From assembly GCA_947461335.1 (NCBI GenBank), contig CANHLB010000025.1, forward strand, positions 1-12,578: DNA of 12,578 nt, given 5' to 3'. Numbering within the stretch: the stretch's first letter is position 1; the number at the start of each line of letters is the position of its first letter. The DNA is from Burkholderiaceae bacterium (GTDB taxonomy: Bacteria > Pseudomonadota > Gammaproteobacteria > Burkholderiales > Burkholderiaceae). The notes beneath the pieces were generated by a model, which saw only the letters and a program-made list of their open reading frames with translations, was not told the DNA's origin and did no database searches. Position numbers and translations under genes: made by a program. Below, in pieces: positions 7,236 to 12,578 of the stretch.

Positions 7236-8937
7236 CTTTTGCTTTGATATCTGCTAGCAGAATATTTTGGGACTCCGCATCGGTTCGACCTTTAAATTCC
7301 ACTTGCGAATCTGCTAAGCCACGATCGCCAATCACAACTCGGAATGGCGCTCCAATCAGCTCCCAATCAGCAAACATGGCGCCTGGACGCTCATTGCGAT
7401 CATCCAAAATCACATCAATACCAGCGGCAACTAATTCATTATGTAATTGGTCACTAGCAGTCTTAACTGCTTCAGACTTGTCGTAACCCATTGGGCAAAT
7501 GACCACTTCAAATGGAGCCATTGAGATTGGCCAAATGATGCCGCGCTCATCGTGGCCTTGTTCAATAGCAGCGCCTAATAAACGTGTTACTCCAATGCCA
7601 TAGCAACCCATAACCATTGGCTGAGCTTTACCCTGTTGATCTAAATAGGTACATCCCATTGCTTCTGAATAACGAGTTCCCAATTGAAATACATGACCCA
7701 CTTCAATGCCACGACAAATATCTACGACACCCTTACCGTCTGGAGAGGGGTCACCAGCTACGGCATTGCGAATATCTAACACTATTGGCTCAGGTAAATC
7801 ACGACCCCAATTCACCCCCGTTAAATGATGACCTGCATCATTGGCACCACAAACAAAATCAGACATATTGGCCACAGTGCGATCAGCTACCACGGTGACG
7901 CCACCACTTACGCCAACAGGGCCCAAGTAGCCTGCAGGTGCATTGCATGCCAATGTAATTTCAGCCTCAGTAGCAAAGCGTGACTCGGCCATACCTGGGA
8001 CCTTGCTGGCCTTCACTTCATTGAGCTCGTGATCGCCGCGTACCAACAACATAAAAAGTTTGGCTGAACCTTTTTCCTGGTCAGCAGCAAATAATAAAGA
8101 CTTCACAGTCTTCTCAAGCGGAATATTGAGGAACTTCGCAACATCTGCGCAATTAGTTTTATCTGGTGTTGGTACTTTAGTCATTGCGGTAGTGGCTACA
8201 ACTCTGGTAGCAATGAGAGCCAAGGATTCAGCTGCCTCAAGGTTAGCTGCGTATTCAGATGTTGGGCAATACACGATGGCATCTTCGCCAGTATCTGCAA
8301 TCACATGAAACTCTTGACTACCAGACCCGCCAATGGCGCCGTTATCCGCTGTCACGGCCCGGAACTGGAGACCCATACGTTTGAAGATGCGTGTGTAAGC
8401 ATCAAACATGATTTGGTAGGACTTCTTCAAACCTTCGGCATCACGATCAAATGAATAAGCATCTTTCATACTAAATTCACGACCGCGCATGATGCCAAAA
8501 CGTGGGCGCCGCTCATCACGAAATTTTGTTTGTATCTGATAAAAATTGACTGGTAATTGTTTATAGCTCTTTATCTCATTGCGAGCTAAATCAGTGATCA
8601 CTTCTTCAGAAGTTGGCTGAATTAAAAAATCCCGATCGTGGCGATCTTTAATGCGGAGTAATTCAGGACCCATCTTTTCCCAACGACCCGTCTCCTGCCA
8701 CAATTCAGCAGGCTGGATCATCGGCATTAACAATTCAATAGCACCAGCATGATTCATTTCTTCGCGGATGATATTTTCCACTTTACGAATGACCTTCAAT
8801 CCGAGTGGCAAATAGTTATAGATGCCGGCACTCAGCTTGCGAATTAAACCTGCCCGCACCATAAGTTTGTGCGAAACCACCTCTGCATCAGAGGGAGCTT
8901 CTTTAAGCGTTGCGAGAAATGATTGTGATGCTTTCAT
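7195..8937 (-). CDS. proS: Prolyl-tRNA synthetase, bacterial type with editing insertion
   Basis: Class II aminoacyl-tRNA synthetase that charges tRNA-Pro in the cytoplasm; 580 residues, close to E. coli ProRS (572). Class II motif 2 is at [17 protein letters not shown] (139-155) and motif 3 around [14 protein letters not shown] (447-460). Between them (about 224-405) is the INS domain that hydrolyses mischarged Ala-tRNA-Pro; the editing lysine K279 (TVKSLL) and the GDHELNEVK segment (301-309) are conserved. The C-terminal anticodon-binding domain begins near 473. The start [15 protein letters not shown] fits the family N-terminus; no clear Shine-Dalgarno precedes the ATG. It is divergent from rppH across 48 bp and its 3' end forms half of the inverted repeat shared with ffh. 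Confidence 0.98.
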   Translation of the reverse strand: MKASQSFLATLKEAPSDAEVVSHKLMVRAGLIRKLSAGIYNYLPLGLKVIRKVENIIREEMNHAGAIELLMPMIQPAELWQETGRWEKMGPELLRIKDRHDRDFLIQPTSEEVITDLARNEIKSYKQLPVNFYQIQTKFRDERRPRFGIMRGREFSMKDAYSFDRDAEGLKKSYQIMFDAYTRIFKRMGLQFRAVTADNGAIGGSGSQEFHVIADTGEDAIVYCPTSEYAANLEAAESLALIATRVVATTAMTKVPTPDKTNCADVAKFLNIPLEKTVKSLLFAADQEKGSAKLFMLLVRGDHELNEVKASKVPGMAESRFATEAEITLACNAPAGYLGPVGVSGGVTVVADRTVANMSDFVCGANDAGHHLTGVNWGRDLPEPIVLDIRNAVAGDPSPDGKGVVDICRGIEVGHVFQLGTRYSEAMGCTYLDQQGKAQPMVMGCYGIGVTRLLGAAIEQGHDERGIIWPISMAPFEVVICPMGYDKSEAVKTASDQLHNELVAAGIDVILDDRNERPGAMFADWELIGAPFRVVIGDRGLADSQVEFKGRTDAESQNILLADIKAKVIAAVKQAKNSIY

Positions 8938-8950
8938 GTATGGATATAAT
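8923..8950 (+). promoter_or_regulatory. Candidate sigma-70 promoter of rppH
   Basis: A perfect -10 TATAAT (8945-8950) is 16 bp downstream of TTGTGA (8923-8928, 4/6 match to TTGACA). The predicted start near 8957 gives a leader of about 30 nt containing a GAGG Shine-Dalgarno at 8975-8978, 7 nt before the rppH ATG. The -35 element lies within the 5' codons of the divergent proS gene. Confidence 0.6.
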
Positions 8951-8985
8951 CAAAGCATTGATTTTAAAGGATTTGAGGCACGATC

Positions 8986-9585
8986 ATGCTTGACCGTGAA
9001 GGGTATCGCCCCAATGTCGGCATTGTCCTCCTTAATGGCCATAACGAGGTTTTCTGGGGAAAACGCGTTGGTCAGCATTCGTGGCAGTTCCCGCAGGGCG
9101 GGATTCAGCATGGTGAAAGCCCTGAACAGGCCATGTACCGCGAATTGCATGAGGAAGTTGGCTTGCTGCCAGAACATGTCCAAATTATTGGACGAACTAG
9201 GGATTGGCTTCGTTATGACGTCCCTGAGGAATACTTACGTCGCCAACATGCTACACGAGTTCACCGGACAGCCTACCGCGGCCAAAAACAGATCTGGTTT
9301 CTCTTGCGACTAGTCGGTTTAGATAGTGACATTCAACTAAGGGCATCTGAACACCCAGAATTTGATGCCTGGCGCTGGGTACCCTTTTGGATTCAATTGG
9401 ATACTGTGATTGATTTCAAACGTGAAGTTTATGAATTGGCCCTTTCAGAGCTAGCCCGCTATCTTTCGAGGGGCTTGCGCTTGCAACAACTGGCCTGGGG
9501 TACACCGTTAGATCTTATTCAGTCTTTTTATGATGGCAGTGACGATCAAGCAAAATCATCCACCAAATCGGATAAATCAAAATGA
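8986..9585 (+). CDS. rppH: RNA pyrophosphohydrolase (Nudix hydrolase)
   Basis: Removes pyrophosphate from 5'-triphosphorylated mRNA ends, which triggers RNase E-dependent decay. The Nudix box GX5EX7REUXEEXGU is complete at residues 38-60 (G38, E44, R52-E53, E56-E57, G59), with the metal-binding glutamates present. The opening [20 protein letters not shown] and the segment [11 protein letters not shown] are typical of proteobacterial RppH. Length is 199 residues against 176 in E. coli; the surplus includes a hydrophilic Ser/Lys/Asp-rich tail (about 183-199) that is probably disordered. ATG 8986 has a GAGG site at good spacing. Its TGA overlaps the ATG of the next gene (ATGA, 9582-9585), indicating translational coupling in a two-gene operon. 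Confidence 0.95.
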   Translation: MLDREGYRPNVGIVLLNGHNEVFWGKRVGQHSWQFPQGGIQHGESPEQAMYRELHEEVGLLPEHVQIIGRTRDWLRYDVPEEYLRRQHATRVHRTAYRGQKQIWFLLRLVGLDSDIQLRASEHPEFDAWRWVPFWIQLDTVIDFKREVYELALSELARYLSRGLRLQQLAWGTPLDLIQSFYDGSDDQAKSSTKSDKSK

Positions 9586-10157
9586 ATTCCTTTCTTCGCA
9601 AAATCAGCAGTCTTGTCATAAGCATTACTACTGCCACTGTCTTAATGGCATGTGCAGGAGACCCAATGGTAAGCGGCCTTGATCCTTTTGCTCCTATGGT
9701 ATTTAAGGAGGGCAAAACTACCCTGCCTTTAAATCCACCCAACAAATCAACAACCCTACCGTTTTATGTATCAGAGACAACGATCTTTAAATTTGCGATA
9801 GATACCAATTCGATTGCGATTGGGTCTGATGGTATTACTCGCTATATTGTTGTTATTACCAACCCAAGTGGTGGCGAGCAGATTCAATACGAAGGTATTC
9901 GCTGCGACTCCTATCAATGGCGCCTGTATGGCACCTTTGATAACAATAAGTGGAGAGAAAATCCTCTTGGGGCTTGGGTTGCTATCAAAAGCAAAGTGCC
10001 CAATCGTTATCAAGCGTCATTAGCATCTGGTGCTATCTGCAACTTCAATAATCAAGAAAAGAGTCTGACCACCGTATTAAACTCACTCGATCCCAATAGC
10101 TTTATTGGTGGAGAAAAGCCGACAAACTCTTCTGGACAACTACTTAACTCGCCTTAA
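9582..10157 (+). CDS. CNP1-like family lipoprotein of unknown function
   Basis: A 191-residue exported protein resembling the CNP1-like family (named after cryptic neisserial protein 1), which has no assigned function. Residues 1-23 look like a lipoprotein signal peptide: basic start (R6, K7), hydrophobic core, and LMAC with C24 as the probable lipidated cysteine. Residue 25 is Ala, not Asp, so outer-membrane sorting is expected. The family-like core runs from about 60 to 155 and contains [16 protein letters not shown] and YEGIRCDS; C108 and C153 could form a periplasmic disulfide. The last 25 residues are low-complexity Asn/Ser. Its start overlaps the rppH stop, with only a weak ribosome site, so it is probably coupled to rppH. 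Its 3' end overlaps proB by 14 bp in antisense orientation. Family call by pattern memory, not by search. Confidence 0.8.
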   Translation: MNSFLRKISSLVISITTATVLMACAGDPMVSGLDPFAPMVFKEGKTTLPLNPPNKSTTLPFYVSETTIFKFAIDTNSIAIGSDGITRYIVVITNPSGGEQIQYEGIRCDSYQWRLYGTFDNNKWRENPLGAWVAIKSKVPNRYQASLASGAICNFNNQEKSLTTVLNSLDPNSFIGGEKPTNSSGQLLNSP

Positions 10158-10938
10158 GTGGAGTCAAGCGACTTCCAATTTTTTCACCCTGCAGGACTAA
10201 ACGTGTCAATACATCAGCCTCTTTGCCAGAGGCGATGATCGTTATAGCCCCAGTGGCTGCAGCAACCTTAGCGGCAAGCACTTTAGTCAACATGCCCCCT
10301 TTACTCAGCTCACTAGCAGCGCCACCCGCCATTTTTTCTAAAGCAGGATCACCAGCTGTCGCCTCAATTAGCAAGGTTGCTCCTGGATTTTGACGGGGAT
10401 CTGCAGTGAACAAGCCGCCTTGATCAGTGAGAATTACTAGTAAATCTGCCTGAACCAAATTCGTTACTAAAGCAGCCAGATTGTCGTTATCGCCAAACTT
10501 AATTTCATCAGTAACAACAGTGTCATTCTCATTGATGATTGGAATAACGTCCAAGTTCAAGAGTGTTTCCAAGGTTGCTTTGGCATTAGCATTGCGTTCT
10601 GTATTTGCCAAGTCAGCATTGGTTAAAAGAATCTGGGCGCTGTGTAAATTAAAACGTGCAAAACAACTCTCATATACCTGGACTAGCCCCATCTGCCCAA
10701 CTGCAGCAGCAGCTTGAAGTTGATGAATCTCTTGTGGGCGCTTAGTCCAACCTAGGCGCTGCATACCTTCAGCAATCGCACCAGAGCTCACCATCAATAC
10801 TTCATGACCAGCATTGAGTAAAGCAGCCATCTGCTCTGCCCACTTGGCAATCGCCGCATGGTCCAAGCCTTCACCATTATTGGTGACAAGACTAGAGCCT
10901 ACTTTGACAACAATACGTTTATTTTGTTTGGTATTCAT
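10144..10938 (-). CDS. proB: Glutamate 5-kinase lacking the C-terminal PUA domain
   Basis: First enzyme of proline synthesis: phosphorylates glutamate to gamma-glutamyl phosphate for ProA. The 264 residues form the complete amino-acid-kinase domain: K12 (VKVGSS), S52-G53 (SSGA), N137 and the INEND segment (136-140), FGDND (148-152), and the ATP-side GGM-x-TK (214-219). E. coli ProB has 367 residues, with a PUA domain of about 90 residues after the kinase; here the ORF ends at [10 protein letters not shown], where PUA would start, and the DNA beyond is the opposing CNP1-like gene. Loss of PUA looks real and not a local frameshift, since no PUA-like reading is apparent downstream. The consensus-type GTGGM near 212 reads SKGGM. 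ATG 10938 has no clear Shine-Dalgarno. It lies 27 bp after obgE, probably in the same transcript. Confidence 0.95.
   Translation of the reverse strand: MNTKQNKRIVVKVGSSLVTNNGEGLDHAAIAKWAEQMAALLNAGHEVLMVSSGAIAEGMQRLGWTKRPQEIHQLQAAAAVGQMGLVQVYESCFARFNLHSAQILLTNADLANTERNANAKATLETLLNLDVIPIINENDTVVTDEIKFGDNDNLAALVTNLVQADLLVILTDQGGLFTADPRQNPGATLLIEATAGDPALEKMAGGAASELSKGGMLTKVLAAKVAAATGAITIIASGKEADVLTRLVLQGEKIGSRLTPLKAS
10159..10184 (+). terminator. Rho-independent terminator of rppH and the CNP1-like gene, inside the 3' end of proB
   Basis: TGGAGTC (10159-10165) pairs with GACTTCCA (10170-10177) over seven base pairs with one bulged T and an AAGC loop, followed by A and six T (10179-10184). It begins one base after the TAA of the CNP1-like gene. 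On the other strand these bases encode the last residues of ProB, so one stretch does two jobs. Stem and T-tract are seen; activity is inferred. Confidence 0.55.
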
Positions 10939-10965
10939 AACAAATATGAGATTTACATGAATTCT

Positions 10966-12054
10966 TTAATCTGGTTTTTTATCTTCTAACTGTTCTTGGT
11001 AGCGAGGATCTAGAGCGCGCTCATCTTCCTCATCACGACCACGGCGAACGGAGTCTAAGTAATCTTGTAATGCATAACAAAGCTTATCGCAACCCAAACC
11101 TGTTAAAGCGGATATCTCAAATACAGGGCCGTCCCACTTAAACTTTTTGACAAAATCAGCAACGACTTTTTTACGATCAGCCTCGGGAATCATGTCAACC
11201 TTATTGAGCACCAACCAACGTGGTTTCTCGACCAATGCTTCGTCATACTTTCGTAGCTCATTCACAATCGCAACTGCATCAGCTACAGGATCAACGTTCT
11301 CATCGAAAGGGGCTACATCCACTAAATGTAAAAGGACGCCCGTGCGCTGAAGATGGCGCAAGAAACGATGTCCCAAGCCAGCGCCTTCAGCAGCACCTTC
11401 AATCAAACCTGGAATATCCGCAATCACAAAGCTGCGCTCACTCCCTACACGCACTACACCCAAATTAGGGTGCAAAGTTGTAAATGGGTAGTCGGCTATC
11501 TTTGGGCGTGCATTGGAAACTGCAGTAATCAAAGTCGACTTACCAGCATTTGGCATACCAAGTAAACCAACGTCAGCCAAGACTTTTAATTCCAACTTTA
11601 ATTTACGTCGTTCCCCAGGTTTTCCATTGGTCTTTTGACGAGGCGCTCTGTTGGTACTACTCTTAAAGTGAATATTGCCCCAACCACCTACACCGCCTTG
11701 TGCAAGACAGAGACGCTCACCATGAGTAGTCAAATCAGCAATAGGCTCTCCAGTTTCGTAATCAGCAATGATCGTGCCGACCGGCATACGTAATTCAATA
11801 TCATCACCTGCGCGCCCATAACAATCAGCACCACGACCTGGCTCACCATTTTTTGCGGTATGGGTTTTGGCGTAACGATAATCAATCAAGGTATTGATGT
11901 TGCGATCTGCTATTGCCCATACGCTTCCACCCTTACCACCATCGCCGCCGTCAGGACCACCAAATTCAATGAACTTTTCACGGCGCATAGAGGCGCTCCC
12001 AGCGCCACCCTGGCCGGCTATGACTTCAATGCGTGCTTCGTCTATAAATTTCAT
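10966..12054 (-). CDS. obgE: Obg-family GTPase ObgE/CgtA
   Basis: Essential GTPase acting in late 50S ribosome assembly and linked to ppGpp and stress responses. The Gly-rich Obg fold fills about 1-158 ([17 protein letters not shown], then [13 protein letters not shown]). The G domain has G1 GMPNAGKST (166-174), the switch I region [11 protein letters not shown] (189-199), G3 DIPGL (213-217), G4 NKVD (284-287) and G5 SAL (315-317). The tail (about 337-362) is acidic, with no OCT domain, as usual in proteobacteria; the total of 362 is normal. The start is fixed by [14 protein letters not shown]. Unusually, the ATG comes 4 nt after the T-tract of a strong terminator hairpin, and no free Shine-Dalgarno is present; the only GAGG lies inside the hairpin stem. 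It is the third gene of the rplU-rpmA-obgE-proB series. Confidence 0.97.
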   Translation of the reverse strand: MKFIDEARIEVIAGQGGAGSASMRREKFIEFGGPDGGDGGKGGSVWAIADRNINTLIDYRYAKTHTAKNGEPGRGADCYGRAGDDIELRMPVGTIIADYETGEPIADLTTHGERLCLAQGGVGGWGNIHFKSSTNRAPRQKTNGKPGERRKLKLELKVLADVGLLGMPNAGKSTLITAVSNARPKIADYPFTTLHPNLGVVRVGSERSFVIADIPGLIEGAAEGAGLGHRFLRHLQRTGVLLHLVDVAPFDENVDPVADAVAIVNELRKYDEALVEKPRWLVLNKVDMIPEADRKKVVADFVKKFKWDGPVFEISALTGLGCDKLCYALQDYLDSVRRGRDEEDERALDPRYQEQLEDKKPD

Positions 12055-12058
12055 GAAT

Positions 12059-12084
12059 AAAAAAGGCCTCGCTTAGCGAGGCCT
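12059..12084 (-). terminator. Strong rho-independent terminator between rpmA and obgE
   Basis: On the minus strand AGGCCTCGC (12084-12076), loop TAA, GCGAGGCCT (12072-12064) forms a perfect, GC-rich 9-bp stem running straight into six T (12064-12059). This is a textbook intrinsic terminator for rplU-rpmA. The obgE ATG at 12054 is only 4 nt beyond the T-tract, so the element also forms the immediate leader of any read-through obgE mRNA, and its 3' arm holds the only SD-like GAGG (12070-12067). Confidence 0.88.
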
Positions 12085-12141
12085 GTTCCTAAGAGTTAAA
12101 TTCGGAATCAATCTGAATCAAACGAGTCTCAGTCAGGCGCC

Positions 12142-12402
12142 TTATGAACGAGGCAAAACTGAAACTTGGGCCTTCTTCAAAGCACCCTTAACGCCGAATT
12201 CCACTTGCCCATCAATTAAGGCGAACAAAGTATGATCCTTACCAATGCCAACGTTTACACCTGGATGAACCTTGGTGCCACGTTGGCGAATAATGATGCT
12301 GCCAGCATTAATGTGCTCGCCACCAAATACCTTAACGCCTAAGCGTTTCGATTCTGAGTCACGGCCGTTTCTTGTCGAGCCGCCGCCTTTTTTCTGTGCC
12401 AT
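12142..12402 (-). CDS. rpmA: 50S ribosomal protein L27
   Basis: An 86-residue basic protein of the large subunit whose N-terminus reaches toward the peptidyl-transferase centre. The family signature is clear: [20 protein letters not shown] at 1-20, then [20 protein letters not shown] (22-41) and a [11 protein letters not shown] segment (52-62). Length is normal, and there is no N-terminal extension of the kind that is cleaved in Firmicutes. ATG 12402 has a good TAGGAGAA ribosome site 4 nt upstream. It follows rplU by 17-19 bp in the conserved rplU-rpmA operon and is followed by a strong terminator 58 nt after its stop. Confidence 0.98.
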   Translation of the reverse strand: MAQKKGGGSTRNGRDSESKRLGVKVFGGEHINAGSIIIRQRGTKVHPGVNVGIGKDHTLFALIDGQVEFGVKGALKKAQVSVLPRS

Positions 12403-12421
12403 ATCTTTCTCCTACCCTGAA

Positions 12422-12578
12422 TTAGGCTTTAATCGTGTTAATCAGAATCTCAGTGAAATTCTGACGATGGCCTTGGTGCTTTTGATAATGCTTGCGACGG
12501 CGCATCTTAAAGATTGTCACTTTATCGTGACGTCCCTGGGAGACGACAGTGGCCATCACAGCTGCACCATTAACCAAT
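12422..12578 (-). CDS. rplU: 50S ribosomal protein L21, 5' end cut by window edge
   Basis: Only the last 51 codons are present (reading frame begins at 12577), about half of a protein usually near 103 residues. The string [20 protein letters not shown] followed by a QNFTEIL ending is the characteristic basic C-terminus of L21, which binds 23S rRNA. The TAA stop is at 12424-12422. rpmA follows directly in the same direction, the near-universal rplU-rpmA arrangement. The promoter and start lie beyond the right edge. Confidence 0.96.
   Translation of the reverse strand, partial: LVNGAAVMATVVSQGRHDKVTIFKMRRRKHYQKHQGHRQNFTEILINTIKA

Noticed and set aside
10100..10143. Minus-strand hairpin AGAAGAG / CTTTTCT after the proB stop as a proB terminator
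   Set aside because: It needs a G-U pair, has an 8-nt loop and no T-tract after it.
10953..10958. Start-stop ATGTAA just upstream of proB on the minus strand
   Set aside because: A minimal upstream ORF is conceivable, but there is no ribosome site and a six-base match is likely by chance.
12085..12141. Separate obgE promoter (TTGATT elements) between rpmA and the terminator
   Set aside because: No -10 box with acceptable match lies at 16-18 bp from either TTGATT.
1..12578. Mobile elements, CRISPR arrays, toxin-antitoxin or defence genes
   Set aside because: None seen on either strand; all sizeable frames with coding character are conserved housekeeping genes, and there are no long direct repeats or transposase-like ORFs.

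Overview
The window is a compact stretch of core housekeeping genes from a betaproteobacterium of the Burkholderiales. Gene content, the order rplU-rpmA-obgE-proB next to a CNP1-like gene, rppH and proS, the moderately AT-leaning composition and the very short intergenic gaps all fit a streamlined freshwater Polynucleobacter-like genome. That genus call is inference from remembered gene neighbourhoods and was not tested by a search. No insertion sequence, phage gene, tRNA, rRNA or CRISPR array is visible.

Left part (1-4100, minus strand): nrdA and nrdB encode the two subunits of an aerobic class Ia ribonucleotide reductase; nrdB runs off the left edge. The intergenic region ahead of nrdA carries a credible promoter and two NrdR-box-like palindromes 31 bp apart, so the operon is probably repressed by NrdR when dATP is high.

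Middle (4061-7171): a minus-strand pair, ypjD-like (CcsA-family membrane protein) followed by an ampD-like gene, ends in a hairpin terminator. The ampD-like ORF is unusual: a short membrane-anchored PP0621-type metal-binding protein appears fused in frame to the AmpD amidase, and the start is TTG. Divergent from ypjD, only 20 bp away, is ffh, the protein subunit of the signal recognition particle.

Right part (7178-10157): proS (minus) converges on ffh through a nested inverted repeat. Divergent from proS, rppH has a perfect TATAAT promoter box and is followed, with an ATGA overlap, by a lipoprotein gene of the CNP1-like family. That pair ends in a terminator lying inside the 3' coding end of the opposing proB gene.

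Right edge (10144-12578, minus strand): rplU (partial) and rpmA (ribosomal proteins L21 and L27), then obgE (ribosome-assembly GTPase) and proB (glutamate 5-kinase without the usual C-terminal PUA domain). A strong terminator separates rpmA from obgE and sits almost on the obgE start codon.

I found no convincing new multi-gene system. The leads worth checking are the PP0621-AmpD fusion, the PUA-less ProB, the terminator placed as the obgE leader, and the regulatory architecture ahead of nrdA.
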